Positions 15,791-24,821 of a stretch of 64,000 bases of DNA are shown piece after piece. Both the position numbers and the translations under genes were made by a program. The stretch is from JAJFUV01 sp964561215 (lineage in GTDB: Bacteria; Acidobacteriota; Terriglobia; Bryobacterales; Bryobacteraceae): NCBI GenBank assembly GCA_964561215.1, contig CAZLOS010000010.1, positions 1 to 64,000 on the forward strand, written 5' to 3'. How positions within the stretch are numbered: position 1 is the stretch's first letter; each line of letters starts with the position of its first letter. The notes under the pieces were generated by a model that was not told where the DNA came from, did not search any database, and worked only from the letters and a program-made list of their open reading frames with translations.

Positions 15791-17433
15791 TGCCCATGCG
15801 CCTCGGCGAGATGCTCATAGAACGGCGGCTCATCGAGCCGGAAGACCTGGACCGGGCGTTGGAGATCCAGAAGGAACGGAGCGAGAAGATCGGCAAGATC
15901 CTGGTCGATCTTGGCTTCATCGCCATGCACGACGTGCTGGCCACGCTGTCGGAGCAGCTCACCATCCCACTGGTCACGATCGAGTCGGCGCCGCCCTCCG
16001 ATCCCACCCTCGACGAGCTCGCTCCGCGCTTTCTTCGCCAGTCGCGCTGCCTGCCGCTGGAGCTTAAGGATTCCACGCTCACCCTCGCCATGGCGGACCC
16101 GCTGGACTTCGAAACCATCTCGGCCGTGCGCGGTTTCACAGGCCTGAAGGTCGAGCCGGTGCTGGCCGGCGAGCAGGAAATCCTCGACGCCGTCGACAAG
16201 TACTACGGCGAAAGCGAGAAGCAGGAGCAGGAGATCGAAGGCGATGCCGCGGCGGCCAGCGAGGACCTGGAACACCTGCGCGACATGGCCAGCGAGGCGC
16301 CCGTCATCCGCCTGGTGAACGCCATGATCGCCCAGGCCGTGGAGAAGCGCGCCAGCGACATTCACATCGAGCCGTTCGAAAAAGAATTCCGCGTACGGTA
16401 CCGCGTGGACGGCGTGCTCTATCCGCAGGACGCCCCGCCCCGCGAACTGAAGGCCGCCGTCATCAGCCGCGTCAAGCTGATGGCCAAGCTCAACATCGCC
16501 GAGCGGCGCCTGCCGCAGGACGGCCGCATCAAGATCAAAATCCTGGGACGCGAGGTGGACCTGCGCGTCTCCACGCTGCCCACGCTTTACGGCGAGAGCG
16601 TTGTCATGCGCCTGTTGGACCGTTCGGCAGGCGATTTCTACGATTTGCTCAAGCTCGGCTTCGACGACAAGATGCTCCGCCGCATGGAGCATTTCACCTC
16701 GCTGCCGCACGGCATCTTCCTGGTCACCGGTCCCACCGGTAGCGGTAAGTCGACCACGCTCTATTCGGCGCTCAAGCGCATCAACCAGACCGACAAGAAG
16801 ATCATCACCATCGAGGACCCGGTCGAGTACCAGATGGACGGTATCAACCAGATCCACGTGAATCCGCAGATCGGGTTGACGTTCGCCAGCGGCCTGCGTC
16901 ACATCGTGCGCCAGGACCCGGACGTTATCATGGTGGGCGAGATCCGCGACCGCGAAACGGCCGACGTCGCCATTCGGGCCGCGCTCACCGGGCACTTCGT
17001 TTTCTCCACATTGCACACCAACGACGCGCCCAGCGCCATCACGCGCCTCACCGACATGGGCGTGGAGAGCTACCTGATCACATCCTCGGTCACGGCGGTG
17101 CTTGCGCAGCGGCTCGTGAGGGTCATTTGCCAGAATTGCAGGACCGGGGCGGGCGAGCGCATGACGCCGCTCGGAGAGCGCATCACCACCTACCGCGGCG
17201 CCGGTTGCGATCAATGCTACGGCTCCGGCTTCACCGGCCGCGTGGGCATCTTCGAGCTGATGGAGCTCGACGACGAGATCCGCAAGCTGATCATGGAGAA
17301 CGGAGACGCCGTGGCCATCACGGCCGTGGCGCGGCGCAACGGGATGCGCAATCTGCGCGAGGACGGCTGGCTGAAGGTGCGAGAGGGCGTCACGACTCCC
17401 GAGGAAGTGATGCGCGTCACCCAGGAATTCTGA
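15790..17433 (+). CDS. gspE: Type II secretion system ATPase GspE (PilB-like)
   Basis: The 547-residue protein (GTG 15790, or ATG 15796) has an N-terminal GspE/PilB domain (about 1-150), then the ATPase core: Walker A TGPTGSGKSTTLYSAL (about residue 312), Asp box TIEDPVEYQM, Walker B DPDVIMVGEIRDRETA and His box STLHTNDAPSAI. A four-cysteine zinc motif, CQNC then CDQC about 29 residues later, is typical of GspE. It powers pseudopilus assembly from the cytoplasmic face. It is followed directly by gspF (TGATG overlap). Confidence 0.94.
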   Translation: MPMRLGEMLIERRLIEPEDLDRALEIQKERSEKIGKILVDLGFIAMHDVLATLSEQLTIPLVTIESAPPSDPTLDELAPRFLRQSRCLPLELKDSTLTLAMADPLDFETISAVRGFTGLKVEPVLAGEQEILDAVDKYYGESEKQEQEIEGDAAAASEDLEHLRDMASEAPVIRLVNAMIAQAVEKRASDIHIEPFEKEFRVRYRVDGVLYPQDAPPRELKAAVISRVKLMAKLNIAERRLPQDGRIKIKILGREVDLRVSTLPTLYGESVVMRLLDRSAGDFYDLLKLGFDDKMLRRMEHFTSLPHGIFLVTGPTGSGKSTTLYSALKRINQTDKKIITIEDPVEYQMDGINQIHVNPQIGLTFASGLRHIVRQDPDVIMVGEIRDRETADVAIRAALTGHFVFSTLHTNDAPSAITRLTDMGVESYLITSSVTAVLAQRLVRVICQNCRTGAGERMTPLGERITTYRGAGCDQCYGSGFTGRVGIFELMELDDEIRKLIMENGDAVAITAVARRNGMRNLREDGWLKVREGVTTPEEVMRVTQEF

Positions 17434-18641
17434 TGTCAGGCTACTACTTCAAGGCGGTGACTTCGACCGGCGACTTGCGCACAGGCGTTCTGGCGTGCGA
17501 CACGGAAACCGCGGCCGCCAAGGAATTGCACCGCCAGGGGCTCACGCCCGTCTACATCGGCCTGGAACCCAAGAAGGGATTCCAACTCAAGCTGCCGAAG
17601 TTCGTGCGCGGCAAGCGCCGTGATGTGCTCTTCTTCACGCAGGAGCTTTCCACGCTGCTCAACGCGGGCGTGCCGCTGGATCGCGCGCTCTCGATCACCA
17701 GCGAACTCACCGAGCATGCCAGCTTCCGTTCCATCGTGCTGGATGTGCTCCGCGTGCTCAAGGGCGGCAAGAGCCTGGCTGACAGCCTCGCCACGCATCC
17801 CGACTATTTTTCGGACCTGTTCGTGAACATGGTGCGGGCCGGCGAAGCCAGCGGCTCGCTTGGTGTGGTGTTCGAGCGCCTTTCGGAATTCGAGCGTAAC
17901 CGGGACGAACTGCGCGGCTACATCATCAGCTCGATGATCTACCCGGCGTTGCTCACTCTGGTCGGCATTGCGTCCATCGCGATCTTGATGACCTTCGTGG
18001 TGCCGAGATTCGCCGCCGTATTCGAAGAGTCGCGCATGAGGATGCCGCTGCCCACCAAGATCCTGATCGAGACCAGCCGCGTCGTGCAAACCTACGGATG
18101 GATCGCGCTGGCGGCCGCGGCGGCATTGGCCCTGGCGCTCTATTCTTACACCCGGACGCGGGCGGGCCGGCTGTGGTGGGACTCGCTGCGCCTGCGGGTA
18201 CCCTTGATCGGCGACGCTCTGCGCAAAGCGGAGACGGCGCGTTTTGCCCGCGCCATGGCCACCCTGATCGCCAATAGCGTTCCCCTGGTGCAGTCCATCG
18301 GGATCGCGGGCGCCATCCTCAACAACAAACGGATCGCGGGATCCCTCGAAATCGTCTCGCAGGGCGTGAAACGCGGTGAAGGCCTCGCCAATCCGCTGCG
18401 CCGCGCCGGCGAGTTTCCACCCCTTGCCGGCCACCTGCTCAGCGTGGGCGAGGAAACCGGACGGCTGGACCAGATGTTCGCCCGCATGGCCGACATCTAT
18501 GAGGCCGACACGCGCGCGGCCATCAAGCGCTTCACGTCGTTGTTCGAACCGCTGCTCATCCTGGTGATGGGCGTGGTCGTCGGAGCGTTTATCCTAAGTA
18601 TGTTGCTGGCTATCACCAGCATTAACGAAGTGGCGGTGTGA
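17433..18641 (+). CDS. gspF: Type II secretion system inner-membrane protein GspF
   Basis: The 402-residue protein begins MSGYYFKAVTSTGDLRTG and has the two GspF repeats (FFTQELSTLLNAGVPLDRAL, about 70; FARAMATLIANSVPLVQSI, about 272) with membrane helices near 170, 225 and 375. The glycine-rich GEETGRLDQMF segment is typical. GspF is the platform that couples the GspE ATPase to the pseudopilus. The ATG at 17433 overlaps the gspE stop. The same frame is open upstream to 17127 but that part is antisense-like coding noise inside gspE. Confidence 0.94.
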   Translation: MSGYYFKAVTSTGDLRTGVLACDTETAAAKELHRQGLTPVYIGLEPKKGFQLKLPKFVRGKRRDVLFFTQELSTLLNAGVPLDRALSITSELTEHASFRSIVLDVLRVLKGGKSLADSLATHPDYFSDLFVNMVRAGEASGSLGVVFERLSEFERNRDELRGYIISSMIYPALLTLVGIASIAILMTFVVPRFAAVFEESRMRMPLPTKILIETSRVVQTYGWIALAAAAALALALYSYTRTRAGRLWWDSLRLRVPLIGDALRKAETARFARAMATLIANSVPLVQSIGIAGAILNNKRIAGSLEIVSQGVKRGEGLANPLRRAGEFPPLAGHLLSVGEETGRLDQMFARMADIYEADTRAAIKRFTSLFEPLLILVMGVVVGAFILSMLLAITSINEVAV

Positions 18642-18644
18642 GCT

Positions 18645-19082
18645 ATGAACAGGAAACGAAAAGACAGACGGCGGTCGGGCGTCACCCTGATCGAGATGCT
18701 GGTGGTGGTGACCATCATCGCGCTGTTCGCGGCGCTGGTCGCGCCCAGCATGTTTAAGCAGAGCGACAAGGCCCGCGTGACCGCGGCCCGGGTGCAGCTT
18801 CGCAATTTCGTCGGCGCCCTGGGCCAGTACAAACTGGATACCGGCGTTTTCCCTACCACCGAGCAGGGCTTGCAGGCCCTGCGCATGGCGCCCTCCGGCG
18901 TGACGAACTGGCAAGGGCCCTATCTTCCGCAGGAAGTTCCCATGGATCCGTGGGGCCATGCCTACATCTACAAGTATCCCGGTGAGCACGGCGACGAGCC
19001 CGACATCATCTCGTACGGCGCTGACGGACAGCAGGGCGGGGAAAGCATCAACGCCGACATCTTGAGCTGGAAGAGCCAATAG
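18645..19082 (+). CDS. gspG: Type II secretion major pseudopilin GspG
   Basis: The 145-residue protein has a basic leader and prepilin cleavage site RRSG/VTLIEMLVVVTIIALFAAL (Glu at +5), followed by the GspG core: QLRNFVGALGQYKLDTGVFP, TTEQGLQALR, PYLPQEVPMDPWGHAYIYKYPGEHG and DIISYGADGQ, which includes the calcium-binding loop region of GspG. It is the main subunit of the pseudopilus piston. It lies 3 bp after gspF and overlaps gspH. Confidence 0.95.
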   Translation: MNRKRKDRRRSGVTLIEMLVVVTIIALFAALVAPSMFKQSDKARVTAARVQLRNFVGALGQYKLDTGVFPTTEQGLQALRMAPSGVTNWQGPYLPQEVPMDPWGHAYIYKYPGEHGDEPDIISYGADGQQGGESINADILSWKSQ

Positions 19083-19579
19083 TGCCTGTGTTGCCCAGCC
19101 CGTCCGCGCCCCGGCGTGGAGTCACCCTGATCGAGATGGTGATCGTGATGACGCTCCTGGGGCTGCTGGTGAGCGTCACGTATCCCTCGATCGCTTCAGG
19201 ATTCGATTCCCTGCGGCTGAACTCGGCGGCGGAGTCCATTGCCAGCTTCATGAACGCCGGGATGAACCACGCCGAGCGGAGACGCGTCCCCGTGATGGTC
19301 GAAGTTTCCAGGGACGACAACGCGCTGCGCCTGAGTTCCCCCGAGACGGACTGGACACGAAAGCTGGAGATGCCGGAAGGCGTCGCCGTGCAGGGCGTGG
19401 AGCCGGCCCCGCCAGCTCCGCCGGAGTACGAGAATCGCCTGTTCCGCTTTGTGCTCTATCCCGGCGGAACGCCGCCGCGCATTGTCGTGACTATCGAAAA
19501 CCAGCGGCGAGCCAGGCGCATTGTGCGCCTCGACCCGGTCACCGGCGTGCCGCAGATCGAGAGGGCGGTGGCGCCATGA
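19082..19579 (+). CDS. gspH: Type II secretion minor pseudopilin, GspH-like
   Basis: The 165-residue protein has a prepilin site RRG/VTLIEMVIVMTLLGLLVS after a short Pro/Ser leader (MPVLPSPSAP), a helix with LRLNSAAESIASFMNAGMNHAERRRVPV, and a beta-rich C-terminal domain, as in GspH/FimT. Position between gspG and gspI supports GspH. It overlaps gspG (TAGTG) and gspI (ATGA, 19576-19579). Confidence 0.85.
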   Translation: MPVLPSPSAPRRGVTLIEMVIVMTLLGLLVSVTYPSIASGFDSLRLNSAAESIASFMNAGMNHAERRRVPVMVEVSRDDNALRLSSPETDWTRKLEMPEGVAVQGVEPAPPAPPEYENRLFRFVLYPGGTPPRIVVTIENQRRARRIVRLDPVTGVPQIERAVAP

Positions 19580-20007
19580 AGCGCCGCGGATTCACGCTGC
19601 TTGAAGTCATCGTCGCCAGCTCCATCATGGCGATCGCCGTGGTGGGCCTGCTCGCCGCGATCAGCACTTCGATGAGAGGAGCCTCCCGGCTCACCGAATA
19701 CGACCGCGCATCGCTGGTGGCGCAGCGCAAGATGGACGAATTGCTCGCGAATCCGCTGCTGCGTCCCGGCGCTCGGCTGGAAGGCCGGCTTGATCAGGCA
19801 CAAGGCGGCGGGCTCAACGGCGGATGGGCGGCGCACACCTCGATCTTCGAGGCCCCGCCGCAGGCCGCACCGGGTGCCCCGTACCTGATGCGGATCGGCC
19901 TTCAGGTGTGGTGGCAGCGCGGCGAGCAGAAACGCACCTTCGACCTTGAGGCGTTCCGCCGCGACATTCTCCGCCGTGGCGATGTCCCGGAGGCGCCCGC
20001 GCCATGA
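19576..20007 (+). CDS. gspI: Type II secretion minor pseudopilin, GspI-like
   Basis: The 143-residue protein carries RRG/FTLLEVIVASSIMAIAVVG, then SLVAQRKMDELLANPLLRPG, which resembles the GspI family (AxxKMdeLL). Minor pseudopilin I nucleates the pseudopilus tip with J and K. ATGA overlaps exist at both ends (gspH and gspJ). Assignment rests on motif and gene order. Confidence 0.85.
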   Translation: MKRRGFTLLEVIVASSIMAIAVVGLLAAISTSMRGASRLTEYDRASLVAQRKMDELLANPLLRPGARLEGRLDQAQGGGLNGGWAAHTSIFEAPPQAAPGAPYLMRIGLQVWWQRGEQKRTFDLEAFRRDILRRGDVPEAPAP

Positions 20008-20744
20008 GATCCCGGTACGAACGCGGTCTCACGCTCATGGAAGTGCTCATCGCGGTGTCGCTGGTGGGGCTGATGTCGATCGGCATCCTGATGTCCATCC
20101 GTGTGGGGCTCAACGCCATGGACAAGACCAACAAGCGGCTCATGGCCAACCGCCGGGTGCTGGGAGCGCAGCGCATCCTCGAACAGCAGGTGATGGGGAT
20201 CATGCCGGCCAGGGCCGAGTGCCGCACGGCGCCCGATCGGCCAGGCGTGATGATGGTGTTCTTCCAGGGCGAGGGGCAGTCGATGCGCTTCGTCAGCAGT
20301 TATTCGATCCAGGAGGCGGGCAGAGGCTATCCGCGGATCCTGGAATTCCAGGTGATCCCCGGCGAGAATTCCCAGGGCGTGCGGCTGGTGGTGAATGAAT
20401 CGCTGTACAGCGGTCCGCTGTCCACCGGCGCTTCGTGCCTGGGATCTTCGACGGATCCCGCCCTGGGCGGCCAGGTTCCGCTCTTCCGGCCCATCCAGGT
20501 GGGGACGCAGTCCTTCGTGCTGGCGGACCGCTTGAGTTACTGTCGTTTTGCCTACCTGGAACCGCGCCCCGAGCCTGAAATCGCCCGGTGGACCTCACGC
20601 TGGGTATTGTCGAAGCTTCCCCAGGCCATCCGCGTGGAGATCGCCCCGCTTGAAGAAGACGCAGCGAAGCTGCAGCCGTTGTCGGTGACGCTGCCGCTGC
20701 ATGTGAATCGCGATGTGCTGGCACCATATGCAAATACCCGTTAG
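20004..20744 (+). CDS. gspJ: Type II secretion minor pseudopilin, GspJ-like
   Basis: The 246-residue protein has ERG/LTLMEVLIAVSLVGLMSIG, a helix ending NRRVLGAQRILEQQVMG, and a large beta domain with FFQGEGQSMRFVSSYS, as in GspJ. It belongs to the I-J-K tip complex. Its 3' end overlaps the start of gspK by about 17 bp if gspK begins at ATG 20728. Confidence 0.85.
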   Translation: MRSRYERGLTLMEVLIAVSLVGLMSIGILMSIRVGLNAMDKTNKRLMANRRVLGAQRILEQQVMGIMPARAECRTAPDRPGVMMVFFQGEGQSMRFVSSYSIQEAGRGYPRILEFQVIPGENSQGVRLVVNESLYSGPLSTGASCLGSSTDPALGGQVPLFRPIQVGTQSFVLADRLSYCRFAYLEPRPEPEIARWTSRWVLSKLPQAIRVEIAPLEEDAAKLQPLSVTLPLHVNRDVLAPYANTR

Positions 20745-21711
20745 AGCCTCCCGGAGACGGGGTGCCGCACTGCTCACCGTGCTTTGGCTTTCCGCCGCCC
20801 TCGGCGCCATTGCCTTCGCCGTGGCCAATTCCGTGCGCGCCGAAACCGAGCGCGCTTCGACGTATTCCGAAGGCGTGCGCACCTACTTCCTGGCTTCGGG
20901 TGCGGTGGACCGCGCTCTACTCTATATGCTGTGGGGCGGCGCGGCCAGGAACCCGGACGGAAGCCCGCGCTATTATGCGCCCCCCATGTCGCGGTTACAC
21001 TTCGCATTCCCGACGGGCGAGGCGGTGGCCGAAATCATCCCGGAATCCTCCAAGATGAATCTGAACGCTTCATCGCCGGAGGATCTGCTGCGCCTGATGC
21101 TGGCCGCGGGCGCTCCCATGGACCGCGCCCAGGAGATCGTGCGGGGCATCCTGGACTGGCGCATGCCGGCCCCCTCGGGCCTGGCGACGTTGTTCGACCA
21201 GTATTATCTTTCGCTCACGCCGTCTTTTCGGTCCCGTCATGCGTCATTTGAAGAGGTTGAGGAATTACTCCTTGTGAAAGGCATGACCCCGGAATTGTTC
21301 TACGGTGGCTACCATCCCGAGCCCGACGGACGCCTGCTCCCGCACGGCGGCCTGCGCGACTGCTTGTCGGTCTATGGCGCGACAAGCCAGTTCGATGTCA
21401 ATACGGCCGATCCGATTCTGCTCGCGGCCGTCGGGCTATCTCCTTTTCAGGTCGCCGCCGTGGTCGAAGCGCGCAACCGCGCACCCTTTCGCGACATGAA
21501 ACAGCTTGAGGGGCTGGGTCCGGCGGCGGCGCGGCTGGAAGTGGGGGGAGAAGTGATGTACACCTTGCGGGCCACGGCGCGGCTGCGGGTGGCGAACGGG
21601 CAATTATCAGATACGCGGCGGTCGGTGGCGGCGCTGGTGAAGTTCCTGCCCCGCGAGTACGAAGACCGCTATCACATCCTACGGTGGTATGACGACGTAT
21701 GGGTTCGCTGA
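20728..21711 (+). CDS. gspK: Type II secretion minor pseudopilin, GspK-like
   Basis: About 327 residues. The N terminus RRRG/AALLTVLWLSAALGAIAF is a prepilin-type helix without Glu at +5, a known GspK trait. The domain has two SAM-like parts: LNASSPEDLLRLMLAAG and later FDVNTADPILLAAVGLSPFQV with RAPFRDMKQLEGLG, typical of GspK. ATG 20728 is chosen since the ATG at 20713 only adds MCWHH. GspK caps the pseudopilus. Confidence 0.87.
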   Translation: MQIPVRASRRRGAALLTVLWLSAALGAIAFAVANSVRAETERASTYSEGVRTYFLASGAVDRALLYMLWGGAARNPDGSPRYYAPPMSRLHFAFPTGEAVAEIIPESSKMNLNASSPEDLLRLMLAAGAPMDRAQEIVRGILDWRMPAPSGLATLFDQYYLSLTPSFRSRHASFEEVEELLLVKGMTPELFYGGYHPEPDGRLLPHGGLRDCLSVYGATSQFDVNTADPILLAAVGLSPFQVAAVVEARNRAPFRDMKQLEGLGPAAARLEVGGEVMYTLRATARLRVANGQLSDTRRSVAALVKFLPREYEDRYHILRWYDDVWVR

Positions 21712-23018
21712 AAAGAACGGACCTTGGCCGCTGGCTGGCCATTGGCTCCGGAGTCGGGATCGAAATCCTGGGTGACCAGTTGCGTGTGGTGGTGGTGCGC
21801 GTGCGCCCCGGAGGCGCCGTCGTCCTGGGGGCCGCTTCGATCGAGCATTTCCGCACACGGCCGGCGGCCGAATGGGGCTCCGAGTACTCCGAGTTTCTCA
21901 AACACACGGGCGCGTCCCACCTGGCCGCTTCCGTTCTGCTGCCGCGCGGCGAACTGGTGGCCCGGCAGGTGGTTCTGCCCGGCGTGGAAGCGAAGGATCT
22001 CGACAGCGCCATTCGCTACCAGATCGACTCCCTGCATCCGTATGCGGAAGAGGACGTGATCTGGGATTCCGCGCGGTTGCACGTGGCGGGCTCCCTGCTG
22101 GTGGCGATTACGCAGCGTGAGACGGTGGAGCGTTACAGCGAACTGTTCGCCCAGGCCGGCATCAAGGTGGCGGGCTTCACTTTTTCGGGCGCGGCCCTCT
22201 ATTCGGCCTCCCGGCTGCTCGCGCAACCGGATCCGGATGGCTTCGTGGCGCTGGAAGAGCGCGTGGGCGAAGTGGAAGCTTACGGCGAGAGTCCCACCGA
22301 GCCGGCCTTCTCGGCGCTCTTCGATGTGACGCCGGAGCGAGTGGCGCCCCTGGCTTCATCGCAGTTGCGCCTGGCCCCCGGCGCCGAACCGCGCACCTTC
22401 GCGGACATTCTGCCGGTCCCGCGCCGGGCGCCGGAGGCGTTCGCGGTTGCGGACTGGGCGCTGGCCTATGCGACGGCGCTCGCCGCCGCGTGCCCCCGCG
22501 GTGCGCTGAAGGTCAACCTGCTTCCCGTCGAGAACCGCAGCACGACCTCGCGCGTCATGTACATTCCGACAGCCGTGCTGGCCGGAGTGCTGCTGATCCT
22601 GGCGGTCGTTCTCCTGGTACAGTCCATGCTTGCGGATCGCCGGTATCTGGCGGTCGTGGAGTCGGAAATCGCGCGCCTGGAGCCTGAGGTGAAACGCTCG
22701 CAGGCGGCCGAAAAGGCCGCGGAACAGTCGAGGGAACGTGTCATTCAGCTCGATAACTTCCGCATCCGTCCCAAGAACGATCTGGACGCGTTGCACGAGT
22801 TGACGCGCCTGTTCGCGCCTCCCATCTGGCTTGAAGGCGTCGACCTGAGCCGCGAAACCGTCACGATGAACGGTGAAGCCGACCAGGCCGCCGGACTGCT
22901 GAAGACGTTGGACCAGTCCAGGTTCTTCCACAACTCGGAATTCACCAGCCCTATTTCGCGAGCGGGCGCGGGGGAAATCTTCCGCATCCGCACGCAGCGC
23001 CGGGGGATGATCCAATGA
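21699..23018 (+). CDS. gspL: Type II secretion GspL-like (PilM-PilN-type fusion)
   Basis: The 439-residue protein has an actin-like ATPase-fold cytoplasmic domain (about 15-285: IEILGDQLRVVVVRV, LPRGELVARQVVLPGVE, DSAIRYQIDSLHPYAEEDV), one membrane helix (YIPTAVLAGVLLILAVVLLV, about 287) and a coiled-coil plus ferredoxin-like periplasmic part (about 310-439, ending RTQRRGM). This is GspL, equal to PilM plus PilN joined. It should recruit GspE to the membrane and pair with GspM. It overlaps gspK and gspM. Confidence 0.85.
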   Translation: MGSLKRTDLGRWLAIGSGVGIEILGDQLRVVVVRVRPGGAVVLGAASIEHFRTRPAAEWGSEYSEFLKHTGASHLAASVLLPRGELVARQVVLPGVEAKDLDSAIRYQIDSLHPYAEEDVIWDSARLHVAGSLLVAITQRETVERYSELFAQAGIKVAGFTFSGAALYSASRLLAQPDPDGFVALEERVGEVEAYGESPTEPAFSALFDVTPERVAPLASSQLRLAPGAEPRTFADILPVPRRAPEAFAVADWALAYATALAAACPRGALKVNLLPVENRSTTSRVMYIPTAVLAGVLLILAVVLLVQSMLADRRYLAVVESEIARLEPEVKRSQAAEKAAEQSRERVIQLDNFRIRPKNDLDALHELTRLFAPPIWLEGVDLSRETVTMNGEADQAAGLLKTLDQSRFFHNSEFTSPISRAGAGEIFRIRTQRRGMIQ

Positions 23019-23617
23019 CCATCGGCGCGCGGGACAAGCGTACGCTTCTGCTGTTCGCGCCGGTGGCGGCGTTGCTTGCCATCCTGGCGATCTACCGGTG
23101 GGCCTCTCTGTGGAAGAGCAACGCTGAAGAGTCCGCCACGCCGGTGATGTCCGTAGCCGCGGCGGAAAAGCGGCTCGCGCGCTACCGGCAGGTGGCGGCG
23201 ATGGTGGATGTGCGGGAGGCGGCTCTCAAGCGCCTCAACACAGGCCTGGCGGAGCGTGAGAAGGGCATCATCCGCGCCGAGACCGCCGCGCAGGCTCAGG
23301 CGCAATTGCTGCAGGTGGTGCGCCGGATCGGCAAGGCACAGGCGCCTCCTATCGACCTGCGCTCCACCGAACTGGGCCAGACGCAGCCGTTCGGCGCCTA
23401 TGGCCAGACCTCCGTGAGCGTCATGTTCGAATGCCGCATCGAGCAATTGGTGAACCTGCTGGCCGACCTGACGGCGCAACCCGAGCTGGTGTCGCCCTCG
23501 GACCTGCGCATCACCAGCGGCGACCGCAAGCGCAAGACCGTCCAGGTGCGGCTGACCATCGCCGGCGTGGTGCCGCGCGCGCTGGTTCCTGAAAAGAAGG
23601 GAGGTCCGGCGTTTTGA
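23015..23617 (+). CDS. gspM: Type II secretion GspM-like (PilO-like) protein
   Basis: The 200-residue protein has one N-terminal membrane helix (LLLFAPVAALLAILAIYRW, about 10-28), a helical stalk with KRLARYRQVAAMVDVREAAL, and a C-terminal ferredoxin-like domain (VMFECRIEQLVNLLADL, VQVRLTIAGVVPRAL). Arrangement and position after gspL match GspM/PilO. It overlaps gspL by ATGA and the next gene by TTGA. Confidence 0.8.
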   Translation: MTIGARDKRTLLLFAPVAALLAILAIYRWASLWKSNAEESATPVMSVAAAEKRLARYRQVAAMVDVREAALKRLNTGLAEREKGIIRAETAAQAQAQLLQVVRRIGKAQAPPIDLRSTELGQTQPFGAYGQTSVSVMFECRIEQLVNLLADLTAQPELVSPSDLRITSGDRKRKTVQVRLTIAGVVPRALVPEKKGGPAF

Positions 23618-24339
23618 AAAAGCGGCTCCTGCTGTTGGATTTGGCGCTCATCGGCCTCATAGTGCTCGCCGGATTGCGGCTGCGTTCGATGGGGCAGGCC
23701 CTCGCCGCCCGTGAAGATGCACTGCGCCGCGGCGCTCCGGCGCGCGTGGTTGCCAAGCCGGAGGTCCCGATCGCGAAAGTGGCTCCCCTGGTTGCCGGCG
23801 AGTACGTCGAGGTGGCGCAGAGAATGCTCTTCGCGCCGGACCGCAACCCGAACGTGATCGTGGAAGCGGCGCCCGTGAAAGTCATGCCGCCCTTGCCGGT
23901 GGCCCACGGGACCATGGAACTGGGCGGCGTGATGATGGCGCTTCTCAGCGAGAAGCCGGCCATGCCGCACCGAGCCTACACGGCGGGAGATACCATCGGC
24001 GCGTTCAAGCTGCTGGCCATCTCGCGCGACGAGTTGACCTTGGAGTGGGAAGGAAAGAAGATCACCCGCCGCCTGGCTGAGCTGATGGAAGCGCGCGCGC
24101 GGGCGGGCTCGCCTGGCGCGGCGGCGCAGAACGATGCTCCGGCGGCCGCGGCCGCCAACGCGGCTCCGACCACGATAAGCAATACGACGCCGGGTCAGCC
24201 GGGCATCCAACTCGACACCGACGTGCGCGCCTGCCAGCCCGGCGATACCGCGCCCGACGGCACCGTCAGCGACGGGTACAAGAAGGTCATGCAGAAAACG
24301 CCTTTCGGCAATATGTGCCGCTGGCAAGCCATTAAGTAA
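23614..24339 (+). CDS. GspC-like periplasmic/inner-membrane protein with C-terminal TPFG motif
   Basis: The 241-residue protein has one N-terminal helix (RLLLLDLALIGLIVLAGLRL) and a homology-region-like segment (MELGGVMMALLSEKPAMPHRAYTAGDTIGAFKLLAISRDELTLEWEGKKI), as in the GspC/PilP HR domain that docks on the secretin. An Ala-rich linker follows, then a C-terminal tail with two Cys and the motif QKTPFGNMCRW (about 225). The TTG start at 23614 overlaps the gspM stop, with GGGAGG about 9 nt upstream. The same TPFG motif recurs twice in the next gene. Confidence 0.75.
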   Translation: MKKRLLLLDLALIGLIVLAGLRLRSMGQALAAREDALRRGAPARVVAKPEVPIAKVAPLVAGEYVEVAQRMLFAPDRNPNVIVEAAPVKVMPPLPVAHGTMELGGVMMALLSEKPAMPHRAYTAGDTIGAFKLLAISRDELTLEWEGKKITRRLAELMEARARAGSPGAAAQNDAPAAAAANAAPTTISNTTPGQPGIQLDTDVRACQPGDTAPDGTVSDGYKKVMQKTPFGNMCRWQAIK

Positions 24340-24361
24340 GAGAGTTAGAGAGGATTCGCGC

Positions 24362-24817
24362 ATGATGATACGGATTTCGATTCTCGCGGTGATGATCGCC
24401 ACCGGCCTGGTGGCCGCCGACGTTGTCAAGAAGACCCCACCGCGCAAGACCGCCACGCAGGCGGCGCCGTCCGCGCCCGCCGGCCCGCCCAAAGGGGCCG
24501 TCGAGGTCTCGCCAGGCACCTACCGTTACGTCGATGCGCAGGGGAAAGTCTGGAACTATCGCCGGACTCCGTTCGGGTGGATGAAAGGCGAGGAGAAAGA
24601 CATGAAGCCGTCAGCCGCCACGCCGGTTGCCGCAGCGCCGCAGACGAGGGTCTTCGAGGATGGCGACAGCGTGCGCTTCGAACGCCAGACGCCGTTCGGA
24701 GTGCAACGCTGGACACGAAAGAAGCCGGATATGACCGAAGAAGAGAAACAGATCTTCGAACGGACAATCCGGCCCGAGCAGGACGCCGGGAGCGTCAGAG
24801 TTCCCGCGCAGGAATAA
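24362..24817 (+). CDS. Small exported TPFG-motif protein of unknown function
   Basis: The 151-residue protein has a signal peptide (ISILAVMIATGLVAADV) and a Lys/Ala/Pro-rich linker. Two related segments follow: YVDAQGKVWNYRRTPFGWMKG (about 59-79) and GDSVRFERQTPFGVQRWTRK (about 100-119). No family is recognised. It lies between the GspC-like gene and gspD, so it probably works at the GspC-GspD interface or as a pilotin-like factor, which is an inference. The gene lies 22 bp after the previous stop (AGAGAGG upstream) and 4 bp before the gspD start. Confidence 0.8.
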   Translation: MMIRISILAVMIATGLVAADVVKKTPPRKTATQAAPSAPAGPPKGAVEVSPGTYRYVDAQGKVWNYRRTPFGWMKGEEKDMKPSAATPVAAAPQTRVFEDGDSVRFERQTPFGVQRWTRKKPDMTEEEKQIFERTIRPEQDAGSVRVPAQE

Positions 24818-24821
24818 CGAC

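Noticed and set aside
15787..17214. Antisense open frame of about 475 codons over gspE
   Set aside because: The Walker A/B and zinc motifs of GspE lie on the plus strand; the antisense frame is a mirror artefact of high GC.
17127..17432. Possible N-terminal extension of GspF
   Set aside because: This part overlaps the gspE 3' end in another frame and translates to Arg/Pro-rich sequence; the GspF family start (MSGYYFKAV) is at 17433.
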